Shown one piece after another: positions 34,084 to 47,000 of a stretch of DNA of 64,000 bases; the stretch's first letter is position 1, and each line of letters opens with the position of its first letter. The notes beneath the pieces were generated by a model, which was not told the DNA's origin, made no database searches, and was given only the letters and a program-made list of their open reading frames with translations. Position numbers and translations under genes: made by a program. This DNA is from Hirundichthys speculiger (taxonomy: Eukaryota > Chordata > Actinopteri > Beloniformes > Exocoetidae), in contig JAGFBZ010000708.1 of the NCBI GenBank assembly GCA_018398805.1, forward strand, positions 1,302,001-1,366,000, in the 5' to 3' direction.

Positions 34084-34795
34084 AACTACTACTACTTCTA
34101 CTTCTATGACTGCTGCTTCTACTATTGATACTTCTAGTACTACTACTACAACTACTGCTGCTGCTACTACTAGTACTGCTGCTACTTTTACTACTACTAC
34201 TACTGCTGTTTCTACTAGCACTGCTGCTTTGACTACTACTACTGCTGCTTCTACTACTACTTCTAGTACTACTACTAATACTACTACTGCTGCTGCTCCT
34301 CCTACTACTACTGCTGCTACTTCTACTACTACTACTGCTACTTCTAGTACTACTACTACTGCTACTACTACTACTGCTACTTTTAGTACTTCTACTACTT
34401 CTACTTCTAGTACTACTACTACTTCTACTTCTATGACTGCTGCTTTTACTACTGTTACTTCTAGTACTACTACTACTACTACTGCTGCTGCTACTTTTAC
34501 TACTACTGCTGCTTCTACTGGCACTGCTGCTTCGACTACGTCTACTGCTGCTTTTACTACTACTACTACTGCTACTGCTACTGCTAGTACTGCTGCTACT
34601 TTTACTACTACTACAACTACTGCTGCTTCTACTAGCACTGTTGCTTGTCTACTACTACTGCTGCTTCTACTAGTACTGCTGGTATTTCTATGACTACTAC
34701 TACTGCTTTGGCTACAACTACTACTGCTACTACTACTACTACTACTGCTACTACTACTATTACAACTACTACTACTTCTACTACAACTACTTTAT
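34084..34795. repeat. Trinucleotide array, (TAC/TGC/TTC)n
   Basis: About 0.7 kb of degenerate three-base repeats, mostly tac, tgc, ttc and agt. It starts immediately at the right end of the hAT-like element. Long threonine/serine or valine/alanine frames on either strand are artefacts of the array. Confidence 0.9.
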
Positions 34796-35560
34796 TAATT
34801 GTTTTATCACAATGATTATAAAGCAGTTATGAGTGCTTAATTCAAACAGCATCACTAGTTAAAGAACTACACACAGCAGTGTACTTCCTGTCAGTAAAAA
34901 TACATGCAGACTTGTCATTAAAACTAAGAAAACCATCTTCATAGATTTACTACAGTTGAGCTAAATCTTGGCAACAAGTTGACCCTGCTGACCAACCTAT
35001 CAGAAACAGCTCTGCGTTATATTTCATTCTTTCATTTGCCAAAGAAGAAGCAAGGCCAAATGTTGAGCCACATTTGTCTCATTCTCTCTTTCTTTTTCAA
35101 AATCTCTCCCTTTCTTTTTTCACTCCAGATGTGTTTTATTGTTGGGAGTGGGTCGTGGCAGCAATGAGCCAACGCGTTTGGCCTTAATGCTCTAAACTTA
35201 CTCAAACTGACTGAAAAGCAAGTCAACAGATTAACTGCTTCTTATTTTGAATGTAGGCGGTCGGCCAAACGCTCAGATGATGTGTATCACATCTAGTAGG
35301 ACAAAGTGGTATTACAAAGATGGAAACCGTCTACAGCAGATCGATGTGACATAATGTCAAAAACAGCTCTTTTTTAATTAGTTGCATTGATTTGGTGCTT
35401 TAATGTTTTAAGGTATATATTGTACACAAAACAGTTTTATGATTTAATACAGAGCCCGTTGTTGTAGCGAGGTCTGAATGAGTTAGGACAGTTTAATCTT
35501 CATTGACAGACAGGAACAACTTGCTCTATTTTATTCTTTTTTTCCAGCGATACCGAAGGT
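34796..35560. other. No recognisable feature
   Basis: No gene or bounded repeat seen. Confidence 0.3.
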
Positions 35561-37560
35561 AGAGGTGGGCAGATCGATCCAAATATCGGTAATGTCAATA
35601 CCAATGCTGGTATTGATATTGAATGATACTTGTGTTCTGCAGACAGGATAACTGTCCTCCACCAGTTGTCCCTCTGCATTCTTAAAAAAATAAATAAATA
35701 TGCCCAGACCTTGGACTTCTTCCTTTTAGTGGTTTGGTAAAAGTCCTGCGTGCTATCATCTTTCCGCCATGCTCACGTTACGATGCCAATGTTTACTTTC
35801 CGCCATGCTCACGTTACGATGCCAATGTTCACTTTCCGCCATGCTCACGTTACGATGCCGATGTTAACTTTCCGCCATGCTCACGATGCCGATGTTTTCG
35901 CCATGCTCACGTTACGATGCCATGTTCACTTTCCGCCATGCTCACGTTACGATGCCATGCCGATGTTCACTTTTCGCACTTTTCGCCATGCTCACGTTAC
36001 GATGCCGATGTTCACTTTTCGATGCCATGCTCACGTTACGATTCCGATGTTCACTTCCGCCATGCTCACGTTCGATGCCGATTTTCACTTTTCGCCATGC
36101 TCACGTTACGATGCCGATGTTCACTTTTCGCCATGCTCACGTTACGATGCCGATGTTCACTTTCCGCCATGCTCACGTTACGATGCCGATGTTCACTTTC
36201 CGCCATGCTCACGTTACGATGCCGATGTTCACTTTTCGCCATGCTCACGTTACGATGCCCGATGTTCACTTTTCCGCCATGCTCACGTGCCGATTTCACG
36301 CCATGCCGTTACGATGCCGATGTTCTTTTCACTTTCCGCATGCACGTTACGATGCCGATGTTCACTTTCCGCCATGCTCACGTTACGATGCCGATGTTCA
36401 CTTTCCGCCATGCTCACGTTACGATGCCGATGTTCACTTTTCGCCATGCTCACGTTACGATGCCGATGTTCACTTTCCGCCATGCTCACGTACGATGCCG
36501 ATGTTCACTTTCGCCATGCTCACGTTACGATGCCGATGTTCACTTTCCGCCATGCTCACGTTACGATGCGATGTTCACGCCATGTCACGACGATGCCGAT
36601 TTCACTTTCGCCATGCTCACGTTACGATGCCGATGTTCACTTTCCGCCATGCTCACGTTACGATGCCGATGTTCACTTTCCGCCATGCTCACGTTACGAT
36701 GCCGATGTTCACTTTTCGCCATGCTCACGTTACGATGCCGATGTTCACTTTCCGCCATGCTCACGTTACGATGCCGATGTTCACTTTTCGCCATGCTCAC
36801 GTTACGATGCCGATGTTCACTTTCGCCATGCTCACGTTACGATGCCGATGTTCACTTTCCGCCATGCTCACGTTACGATGCCGATGTTCACTTTTCGCCA
36901 TGCTCACGTTACGATGCCGATGTTCACTTTTCGCCATGCTCACGTTACGATGCCGATGTTCACTTTCCGATGCTCACGTTACGATGCCGATGTTCACTTT
37001 CGCCATGCTCACGTTACGATGCCGATGTTCACTTTTCGCCATGCTCACGTTACGATGCCGATGTTCACTTTTGCCATGCTCACGTTACGATGCCGATGTT
37101 CACTTTTCGCCATGCTCACGTTACGATGCCGATGTTCACTTTCCGCCATGCTCACGTTACGATGCCGATGTTCACTTTCCGCCATGCTCACGTTACGATG
37201 CCGATGTTCACTTTTCGCCATGCTCACGTTACGATGCCAATGTTCACTTTCCACCATGCTCACATTATGATGCCGATGTTACAAGCTACATATTCACACG
37301 AGACACAGTCACGAGTCGCTCGCAGACTTGAATGAGGCTGATATTCCATATCCCGGTAATCGACCACGATAATGAGATGAAGTCAAACATAAACGGTAAT
37401 CCTTGTTGCGTAAAATTTTACCACGCTTTATTGTAATACTGGTAACCGTTCCATCCCTAGTATTGGTATTGGTATTGGTGACACTGGCCCTGTATTTACT
37501 TGGTATCAGATTGATACCAAAATTCCCGGAAAAACCAAAAATTTCTAACCGAAGGTGGCT
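35561..37560. mobile_element. Probable MITE-like host of the minisatellite
   Basis: Left (about 35576-35625: atcggtaatgtcaatacc, ggtattgatattg) and right (about 37458-37535: ggtattggtattggtgacac, agattgataccaaaattcc) flanks are related in inverse sense through ggtattgata words. This suggests the minisatellite expanded inside a small palindromic element. The ends are not defined. Confidence 0.4.
35766..37280 (+). repeat. 36/37-bp minisatellite, about 42 copies
   Basis: Units of cgccatgctcacgttacg plus atgccgatgttcacttt(t/c) repeat for 1.5 kb with scattered 1-4 bp indels and a few broken units (35950-36060, 36285-36345, 36565-36600). All three forward frames stay open for about 480-530 codons because the unit contains no forward stop. 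This is not evidence of a gene. Confidence 0.95.
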
Positions 37561-38774
37561 CAGATTGAAAGGAGTATCCACAATATCATATAGGCTTAAA
37601 AGACCAAAAATGTTCAACTGTTGCCATGTATCGTCATAGATTCAGTTTTCTGCCTGCATGTTTCACACCTCTTCATCACCTACTGACGCTGCAATCTGTC
37701 TTCTACCAGTATTATTCTCCGGCCCCAGCGTGAGCGCAGATGGAGCTGGCAGACAACCAGTCCCATTATGGTTGACATTTTGTGGACATTCTGATAGAGC
37801 TGAGCTTCAGCGGAGGGGAAGTCTGTGCTACGCTCATTTACTGGCTGATACTCAGTCAGGTCGGCTCTTATCTGTCTCAGAGTCACACATATCTCCAGTT
37901 TGAACTTGCTTCTACAAACACAGTGGTTTGGCATTGTGGCTTTCATAATACCTAAGTATAATAAAATGTTTCATAACAGTGACAGTCGCCAGGAGCCAGA
38001 GAAGCCTCCAAAGACCTATGATCTGAAATATGCAACACTGTTACGCAAAGACAGAGTTTACTGTATTTTCTTGCTGGAACCAGTGTTCTAGATTGTGGTA
38101 TTTGCAGTACTATTAATACATTAAAAAAAAAACATGTTAATTTCCTGAGAGAGAAGAGAAACTGGTCACCTGAACAAATCATCAATACTAGAGCAGCTTT
38201 GCTACAGGTTCATGTCCTGATTTTGCTGTTGCTGTTAGATACTTAATGATTTCATTTCGCACGAAAATTGACTTTCTGTCAATATGGGAATGATGTTTCT
38301 GAAGCGACATGAGGGATCTTGATGGAAGTGGAAGGGAAAAAAGGAGGTAAAAGACAGGAACGACATCAGCCACGGCCCACATGACACCTTGAACATCGAC
38401 GGTAAAAATTAAATCACCAAGGAAACCCAGATCATGAACAACTAAAACAAAGTTCCAGTCATTTCTTCGTGTCTGTTCTGTTCCCCAGCAGGATGCCTCC
38501 CAGCAGGGGTTCGAAGGCCCGGAGAGAGAAGACGAACACCCGCTGGATAACAAGAGAAAACACAATGGCTTATAAGGCTAAAGACGGGTCATTTAAAGTA
38601 CAAATTAAAAATCAATTCAAACTTGATACCTGACAGAGGTGTTCCCAAACATGGGAACTTTCTTCCCCGATACCAGAGGTTTTCATCCAGAAGTAAGACT
38701 CTTTATGAGTCCTTTAAGGTGACATACTGGCAAAGAAAAAAAAAGGTTAACTCAAGTAGAGATGGGATTATATA
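37561..38774. other. No recognisable feature
   Basis: Short frames only (for example 38188-38565 antisense), with no recognised domain. Confidence 0.3.
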
Positions 38775-39247
38775 CAGTGATCCCTTATTTTTCACGGTTA
38801 ATGGGGACCGACGCCCCCCAGGGAGAATCCAAATCCGCGACCTGGAGCCGGAGCCCCTCGAGCCTCAATAATATGTTTAAAATATGTTTAAAAACCCCAA
38901 AAAAGTAGCGAGACACTGCAGTGAAACAAGACAAAGGCTCAACTGTGGTCTTTCTGTTTCCTTCACAGCCTCTGGTCTCTGAACCGTAGTAAACAAACCG
39001 CTCTTTCATCTAACTCTGTTTTCATTCTGCCGTCCCACGACACACACACTACATTACCCATAAGGCTACCTTCTTAAAGGGGCCAGGCTGGCTCACAACA
39101 TTTCTTTACTGCGAGAGAACGCGCACAACATCCTGTGATGTTTCCGCAATTTTTTCTTGATTTTTTTAATATTATATATTTCTGAAAAAAAATCTGTGAA
39201 TAACTAAACCTGCAGAACTTAAAGCGCGAACTGGTGAGGGATCACTG
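38775..39247. mobile_element. Pogo/Tigger-like MITE with TA duplication
   Basis: The ends cagtgatccctt and agggatcactg are flanked by TA on both sides. It is 473 bp long and shares its interior (gaaaccgtagtaaac, ggccaggctggctcac) with the copies at 52.3, 58.6 and 62.6 kb. Non-coding. Confidence 0.8.
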
Positions 39248-39249
39248 TA

Positions 39250-40494
39250 GCATCTTACCAATTTTGAATCCTCATTCAGTTTAATCCAATTTAGCTGCAT
39301 GTTGCAGTATGTGGAGGAAATTTTTATTTGCTTTATTCACCTTGTAATTTTGTTCATTTTATTTGTCTTTAATATGTTTAAAAGTAATTTGTCTTTCTTA
39401 ACAAGACCAATACACATCATAATCAACAGACCAAATGCCTAATAAAAGGCAAGCACGGGGGTCAGCTATGATTCTGAATAAACATTCCTAAATTCAATTA
39501 ACATCACGCATCTAACCTCTCGATCAAGGAACTGTATAAACATCCCTTAATTTAATTATCACTCTTATTTAAGACAAATGTCCCTTTGCTTTCCCCATCA
39601 CCTGCTGTCATCCACTCTATATGCAAAAATCAACATCTCTTTGTCCTGGTATAAAAGGAAATCCTCCTCTCTGTAAAGATAGAGTCCTCATTCAGTATTC
39701 TGTGGAATGCTGACTGACTGCTCTCCTTATGTGCACATAAGTTTCTGTTTCTTTTCTCTAATAAATTCTAATTTGATTTTCTCATCGAGATTGGATGTTA
39801 TTTTTTTCCACAAGTGAAGTAGTGAAGACACTGCTCGTACTCATTGTAGAAGTCTAGGACCTCTTGCAGAAACTATCTTCTGTATCAGTCTGTTCTGCAG
39901 CAAACATGTCTGAAGACCCTGCTGTTTAATCACTGTGTTGTGAAAATGACATGTATTGTCGTCTATTATGTTTTTTATTTTGTGCATATTTCTTCTTTGG
40001 ACAATAAGCTCGAGACGTCTGACGTCTGCTAAGCTGTTTCCTCATCTAAAATCCAGTCATGTCCCTTCTCTTCTTCACATTGTTCATATTCACAATAAAA
40101 TTCCATCTATTTCTTATTGTTGTGATTTATATGAGCATTACAACACAATCAATGCAAACCAGACTCCTGAATCAACTGGGGGGCTTTTATCATATACTGC
40201 AAACTTCACAATACCAAGGCCCAATTTGAAATGTGAAAAATCTCTGCGGCCCGTGCAAACCTTTAAACACCACTTCGATCAACATTCAAGACTTAATGCT
40301 GCATTCCAGTATTAATATGAGGGGTCAAAAAATAAGGTGATACTTGTCGTATTAAGTTAAGATGACAGTAGAATGACACTTAATTGGTTTGTTTTATTAT
40401 CTCTAAATATTTCTCAAATCATGTAATAAATATTTTACAGTAATAAAATTTAATATTTAATATTTAAAACACATTTGTTTATTTTGAATGACCT
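39250..40494. other. No recognisable feature; may be interior of a hAT element
   Basis: An open frame at 39956-40315 has a leucine/phenylalanine-rich start and no recognisable domain. A hAT-like end follows at 40495-40562, so part of this segment may belong to that element. Confidence 0.3.
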
Positions 40495-40562
40495 CTCACG
40501 GCCCACCTGCAGTACCATGACGGCCCACCAGGGGGGCCGCGGCCCACACTTTGGGAATCACT
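40495..40562 (-). mobile_element. hAT-like terminus
   Basis: In reverse it reads cagtgattcccaaagtgtg then ggccgcggcccccctgg, a widespread hAT end. The other terminus was not found. Confidence 0.6.
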
Positions 40563-40676
40563 GATATACTGTATCACCAGTTTGTGACCCCCTGACGTAC
40601 TTTAGATGGTGATTTTTTTACTGGTATATTCGTAATCATTATGAAGAATCTGTAAAATTGTCATTTGTATTCATAG

Positions 40677-41130
40677 GCCTCGATCGCACACCTCCTGCTA
40701 GCCGCTACCAGCAAATTGCGGGTTTAGGAACCTCTGCTAACCGCTAATACAATCTTCCGCTTCCCTAAAGCCGCTACCCTTTTACGCTGACTGTCTTACT
40801 CACATTTTAGCTGTGGAAATGGGCGTGTCTTTTGCGGTTTCTGCAAACTCTGTATCTTGTGATCGCGGCTAGCAGGTAGCCGGTAGCGGGTGGCGGGTAG
40901 CGGCTTGTGGGTAGCGTAACCTGCTCTTAAAGGCAATGGCTACTGACGCACTGATTGGTTTAACAGGTGGAACGCCCTAACCACTCCTATGCATAATATA
41001 GCGGTTAGCGCAGGTGGGATAGCGGGTTTAGGGAGGTGGAAGATTGCGTTCTTTACGGGGGAACGCCCCTCCCACCACCCGCTACCCCTTAATAGCGGCT
41101 TTGGGAGATCTGGCGGAAGATCGGGCCCCT
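40677..41130 (+). mobile_element. GGGCCCGATC-family MITE, copy B
   Basis: Left end 'aggcctcgatcgcacacctcc', right end 'ggcggaagatcgggcccct'. The interior holds gctagccgc, aatcttccgcttccctaaagc and ggcaatggctactgacgcac, as in copies C and D. Non-coding. Confidence 0.75.
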
Positions 41131-42704
41131 AATCTTTTAAGGTCGTGGCTATTTGAATTGTATTCTCACAGACAAAAATACAAGACACAATACAAATTAA
41201 ACATTTCATATAAGATTTTACTTAATTGAGAAATGTTTTTTTTAATTTGCAGTTCATTTATTTATGCACTAGTTCAGATGAATATGCGTGAATGCTTTGG
41301 CAGCGGTGTCACTGCACAGAAAAGCTTCTCTGTTTGTTCTCTGCAGGCCAGGAGCTCCTAGTTTGTATGCAGTGTGAACAGTGTCTTTAAAAAAAAGCAT
41401 CTGTTCCAGACTGCCAAGTTTATTTTTACATCTGGTTGTTCCACCTCGACACCTTTCTTTCAAATCCACTGACTTTTTTTTTTTTTTTTCACCCCCATAA
41501 CATAATTTAAATCTATATCATGGTCAGTGATAAAGACTAAGATATTAAAGTTAAATAAAGCTGATACAAGGATCCCAATCTGCTCAATCTGTTAGTGATG
41601 CAATCACAGAGGCTTTTTCTTTCTTTTTTTTTCTTTGTCAGAGTGACAAGATCTGATTTCTAAAAAATAATTAAATTATTAAAAGAAAGAAATCCTGCTC
41701 TGTTTAATACCTCTCAAGGTTGTAATTAGGACGAGACATCAACAGTGCGAATATGCTGTTAAACTGAAACTAAAACCTCCCACAGTTTAAAACCAATGAA
41801 GATCCACTGAAACCAGCTCATACAGGCGACGTAGACGTCAAAGATTACATCAAAATCAGATTTCACTTCCGTAATTCATAAATCTGGGTCATTGCAAGAC
41901 TCAAAGAAAAAATAGAAAACACAGATAAAACTGAGGATACTTTAAATAAAACACATTCATGAATATACTGAAAATATTGATCTTAGTGTACTATATCTTA
42001 AATGATTTCATATACATAATTAATACACTTATAAATGTCACGATGTAGGTGTAGGAATCCATCAGACTACATCAGCTAAATGAAAATATCTAATATCTGC
42101 AAACATCGAATCGTCATTTAATGTAATCAATGTAATATTGTATCATGAAGAAACTCCCTGCCATCCATTAATGAATATAAAACAGATGCAGTGTCAAGAT
42201 ATAGTACAACCCCGTGTAATTAAATGGCTTTCTGGATTAATTTGCGATAAAATGTGATGCGATGTTCATCTAAGTAGCAATGATGAACAGAAACAATGTC
42301 TTTAAGCTGATAACAGGAACAATGAGATTTTTCCCTCTTAACCCTCTTAACTAAACAAACAGTCACAGTGCTGGAGGAAAAAGAAATGGTGAATGAAGCC
42401 TTGAGGTTAATCGCTGATCAAACTTGAACAAGCTCCATCAGGATCTCAGGATCAGAGATCAGGAAATCTTTGACCATCGCTTTGGAAGCTACACTTATCT
42501 TGGTCTCCACTTAGTTTTCACTAAAGTAATTAGTGGATGAGTTCACACATTTTTCCACCAGCTCTGAGTATATTTGATGTGTGTGTTCAATATAAATTCA
42601 ACAAATTACACTGTTAGCAGCTTGAGAATATTGCACGTTTTTTGTTTTTGTCACTTTTTATACGAATCGATGGAGTTAACCAGGTAATTCCACGGGGTTC
42701 AAAT
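41131..42704. other. No recognisable feature
   Basis: AT-rich, no long frames, no repeat partner within the window. Confidence 0.3.
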
Positions 42705-43776
42705 TAGGGCTGTAGTGATACACTAATCTTGCGATACAATACGAAGTATATCAATATTTTTCTAACAATACATTTATATCATTTTCTGAAGGATTTTAAT
42801 GGAACAAAGTGATTTTGGTGACATCTTGTGAGTGTTCCAATTTGTTTGAATTAATTGAACTGAAAGGTAGGTGACTGCAAACAGCGTCGCAGAGAGGAGA
42901 AAGGAGGCCTCTGATTGGTCAATTCTACATCCACGTCATTGAAGAAATGAGGAAGTACCCACATCTGTACGATTCTGGTTCTCCACGCTACAAAGACAGC
43001 ACATATTCTAGTAATTCATGGAGGAAGATAGCGATGAATGTGGGTCTGGATACGGCCGAGACGGTGAAGGAAGTGGAAAATCGCAAGAGATACGTTTAGT
43101 AAGTTTAGCTAGTTCGTGACTGTCGCCTCTCCGTTGTGGTGTTGAATAACAGCGCAGGACGCGCTTCAAAATTGAGCATAAATCAAAAGTAACTGCGGCA
43201 TACCGGGGACAAGATAACTGCGACACGTTGCCGCGAGAGTAAACACAGCCCTTAAAGCCGGCGTTTTCCACCACTGAATACGGTCTCAAATCCTGACAAA
43301 TAAAGTTGGGCTAGCTCTCAGTTAGCATTAGCTTGTCCGGGTGGTTACGTTTCAGGTGGGCTTGCCTCGCAGGTTGGTGGTATTTCCAGAGTACTTCACG
43401 GTTTGAGTGACACAGCTTGCAAACCGCCATACTTTTGTCTAAATCTTCGCTTTCCCTTTTCTTTTTCAACCCGAACTTCTCCCACACATCTACTTTTAAG
43501 CACGCAGGCGCTGCGGTTTATACTCGCCGCCATCCTCCTGACTGGCTCAGCTGTAGCTGGAAGAGTAAGAAGCTGCTTCTGGATACCCTCTTAGAAACGC
43601 TCTACAGCGACACTAGCGGCTGGAGGACTAAATGGCACTTTGCAGGAGCACCCGTGCGGGACACGGGGGTTTTGAAGGGAGCTTAGGATATCGATACCCG
43701 CGGCTGAAATATCGATACTCTCTGGGAAATAAAATATCAATATATATCGCAGAATCGATAAAATCGCCCAGTCCTA
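42705..43776 (-). mobile_element. hAT element with perfect 8-bp target duplication
   Basis: Ends tagggctgtagtgata and cgcccagtccta are flanked by gttcaaat at 42697-42704 and 43777-43784, an exact 8-bp duplication. The interior is shared in inverse orientation with 10307-10711. The middle (about 42866-43640) is replaced by Harbinger-derived sequence. Confidence 0.85.
42866..43300 (+). pseudogene. Harbinger-type MADF fragment, frameshifted
   Basis: From about 42939 the + strand encodes IEEMRKYPHLYDSG, then YKDSTYSSNSWRKIAMNVGL and DTAETV, which is the first part of a MADF (Myb/SANT-like) DNA-binding domain. One extra base after DTAETV shifts the frame and destroys the last helix. The same sequence, unshifted, is at 47130-47310 on the other strand. 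MADF proteins accompany the transposase in PIF/Harbinger elements. No nuclease remains. Confidence 0.7.
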
Positions 43777-43784
43777 GTTCAAAT

Positions 43785-44003
43785 ACTTTTTCTTGCAACT
43801 GTTTATAACTAAAACGTTTGCAGTCATGTAAGGCCACATGGTCTGCTGACAGCATTGTTGTATTTAATTGATGCTGAATAACCCCTTTTTTTAAAGTTAA
43901 TATTTCAACATCCGGTAGTAAGCATTGTCAGTTAGTTTTTTCTTGCCACTGTTTGGCTCAAATCTATCTTTTTGACTTAAATTTTGTGAAATAGGCAATG
44001 ACA
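43785..44003 (+). repeat. Short L2-like fragment and unrecognised sequence
   Basis: 'gttttttcttgccactgtttggct' at about 43935-43965 matches the L2-type 3' end at 22.1 kb. The rest is unrecognised. Confidence 0.4.
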
Positions 44004-44176
44004 GGGCCGCCCTGGTAGCGCAGTGGTTAGGACAGACAGCACATGCACAGAGACCACAGTCCTCCTGCAGCAGTCACAGGTCGACTCCTGACCTCTGACC
44101 CTTTGCTGCACGTCGTCCCTGTTCTCTCTCTGTCACTGTGAATGAAGCCACAAGTGCCACAAAAGTAAAAGAATAC
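44004..44176 (+). mobile_element. tRNA-derived SINE
   Basis: The head contains an RNA polymerase III A box (tggtagcgcagtgg, 44013-44026) and a B-box-like ggtcgactcc (44079-44088) at tRNA-like spacing. The body follows with 'ctctgaccctttgctgcacg', as in a common fish SINE. It ends at the start of the next hAT element. Confidence 0.75.
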
Positions 44177-45187
44177 TAGGGCTGGGCAACAATTAAAATT
44201 TTTAATCGTGATTTACCGCATTATTTCCCTGATTAACCACTATTAATCGCATTGTATACAAAAAATCAAATAATGAATTCAAAAGTAGTGTAAAATGCAC
44301 TTTTATTTAAATGTTCTGCTGCCATATGAACTAAAGTGTCATAACATTTGTTGTTCAAACACTTTTAACATCAGCACTTGTCAGTAACACATATTTAGTG
44401 TAAATCTCATCTTAAAACATGTAAAGTAAAATAAAGCTTATTGCCACTGCCAGGGCATTAATCATCCTGTTTTTATGAAAAATAATAAAAAGTCTACCAA
44501 CAAAATCCTGAGACACAATCAGAACATTAAAACAGGTAATTTCTGAGGTAACAGCAGAAACTTTTAACGGGGAGTTCAACTTGTCAGTTGTTACAAATAA
44601 CCTTGTTTCTGTTGAATCCTCCGTCTGGGAGAACTTTAAAATGAAAATGTCCATGTAAAAGTTCAGTAACTTTACCAATCCGTGTATCAATCATTCTTTC
44701 CATTTTAAATTGCAATCAAAAATAAAAAAAATAATAAGTGACATTTTATTACATTTTTTGTTTTTTATTCTAAAACGAAAAAAATGCCTGTTGTCATTAC
44801 ACATCTGTGCCACCAGATGGAGCTGCACTGCAGTAACCAGCTAGAGAACAGCAGGACAGTGAACACATGGAGCAGATCTGATGTAGCATGAAGGAATGAC
44901 ATGAAAGTTTTGTTGCAGTGCAGAATTTTTTTTCAGACAGAATTGTTAATATTGCTACCTGAGTTGCTACCTGAACTGTAAAGTTCACTGATTTTTACCG
45001 TTCTCCATGTCTGTTTTAGCTTTTCTGCATGTTTTTCTGCCAATTCTCTTCCGGTTCTGCAGCAGCCAGTAACAGACTTTTCAAAACAAAAGCATGTGAG
45101 CAACATGCGTTAACGCGCGATAGAATAAATGTCGGTGTTAAATTAATGAGTTAATGCGATTATAACGCGTTAACTTGCCCAGTCCTA
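44177..45187 (+). mobile_element. hAT MITE, TAGGGCTGGGCAA family, copy 1
   Basis: The inverted ends are tagggctgggcaa and ttgcccagtccta. The interior is shared with 56563-57705 and 61850-63055 in opposite orientation (for example ctgaggtaacagcagaaac and atggagctgcactgcag). It is 1,011 bp long and non-coding. No clear target duplication at this copy. Confidence 0.75.
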
Positions 45188-46570
45188 ATAAAGACACTTA
45201 AATTTGGCAATGGCACTGTGAAAAATGTTACATGCTGTTGCTCATCTCAGATTGTTTGTGCCTAAAGCTAAGACCCACTATAATCCAATGATTTTTATTA
45301 TCATTTTACACAAAATAAATACATCAATAAAAGAATCAAAAGAGAGCATACTTTGATTTAGATCTGACTGCAACTTCATTGAAAAAATTAGAGGCCTGGC
45401 CCACCTTCTGGTTACACACGGTCATCTCATTCACATGTATGTCAGTAACTATCTAGTCAACTAGATGTGCAGTAAACCGCCGAAAGACTTATGGCTGCAG
45501 GGGGAGAGGAGTCCACGATGACACTGATGATCCATTTCCCAGCAAAGTCACATGATTTCTTAAGCAACAGTTAAGTCTCAGAATAAAATAAATAAATCTT
45601 AATTGGTATGATTTAAAACAGGGGTTACAAGACTGCAAGTCAAGTTGATAATCTAAAGCAAATGGTGTTGCTGAAAAACTCAACATATAAATGTTGCAAG
45701 CAAGCAGATTGTTCAACCTTGACTCAGTCGTGCGTTCCCTCTCCCCCGTAAGTGGCAGGAACACGATGTTCGTCTGACGGACATGGAGACCCAATGCCTT
45801 TTTGTGATCCTGCTCACAACTGCAGCTCACGTGGTTTATATTTTTCCCTCCACCAGTGATATGTTAAATAATAAATCCTTGTCAAGATGGCAAAGATTTA
45901 ATTGGAAACAGCATCTTCTCCATAACTTGTGCATGGCTTTGACCTGGTATGTCGTACATGTTTTTTTTTCATTATTTCTGACAGTTTTTTGTTGTGATAT
46001 TTTTCAGCGTTGCTTGTAAACTGCAGTTTCCAGACATTAAATCTGTCAGCTACTGAAAATATCGGCAGTCAAACTCCGGCTTTTGTGCCTCTGCCTCCCA
46101 GTCAAAGGTCAAGGCTTTGACAGAGCAGTCGTCTGCAGTTAAGAATAAACTATAAATGGCACAAGGGACTTTTTCTCTCATGTCAAAATATCTACTTTAA
46201 ATTCATTTGAAGGAATATGTGATTATTCTTAGGAAGTCTCGTCTAGAGCTATAGTGGTCTTTTGTCCCTACTATCAGCAAAAAACCACCCAAAATACCTC
46301 GTGTCACAGTCCTCTCCTGCAGCAGCTGTGTATCGTTTAACAGGAATGTGTCACGTATTAACAACAATGAAGATAGTTCACAGAGCGACAGCGAACATCC
46401 TGGGAGAGTGAATAAGAAACTCAACGAAATGATGAGAGCTGTGAAGAGAGAGCTAGAAACCAGCCCCCTTTGTCCCACTTTAACCTCTCACTGCTGCTGA
46501 ACATGACGGTTCATGATTGATCTTGTTGTTGAAAACTGTTGACAGTGGAGTTGATACCATGTACTGTTAG
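45188..46570. other. No recognisable feature
   Basis: Short frames only (for example 45489-45830 antisense, 45783-46019), with no recognised domain. Confidence 0.3.
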
Positions 46571-47000
46571 TTTCCTCCACCAAGGAGGTTTTGTTTTTGA
46601 CTGCGTTGATCTGTTTATCTGTCTGTTTGTCTGTCTGTGTTCAAGATGACTCAAAAAGTCATGGATGGATTTTGATGACATTTTCAGGAGTTGTCGGAAA
46701 CGTCAAAAGGAAGAACTGATTTCATATTGGGTGTGATCCGGAAGAAATCCTGGATTCTGGATCACTTTCAAATTTTCAAATTTTCAATAATGGTTGCGGT
46801 CAACGGGGTGAAAATTTTGTTTCTCAATATCTCCGTTAATTATTGCCCAAAACTCATAAAATTTCACTCAGGGATTGACAATGGAAACCTTTATCAAATT
46901 TCAAAGGCTGATCCTGATCTGATCCAGAACGCGGGTTTTATCGCAATCTGTAAATCGCTATACGGGAGAACTGTTGCGCTTGGCGGAGGTCTGCCCTCTC

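Noticed and set aside
34012..34693. Long threonine/serine-rich and valine/alanine-rich frames
   Set aside because: Both are translations of the trinucleotide array on opposite strands.
35734..37335. Three overlapping long + frames of 484-533 codons
   Set aside because: They translate the 36/37-bp minisatellite, which lacks forward stops. Three open frames at once argue against coding.
44004..44090. A functional tRNA gene
   Set aside because: Pol III boxes are present, but no cloverleaf with an intact anticodon and acceptor stem could be drawn, and the body continues as a SINE.
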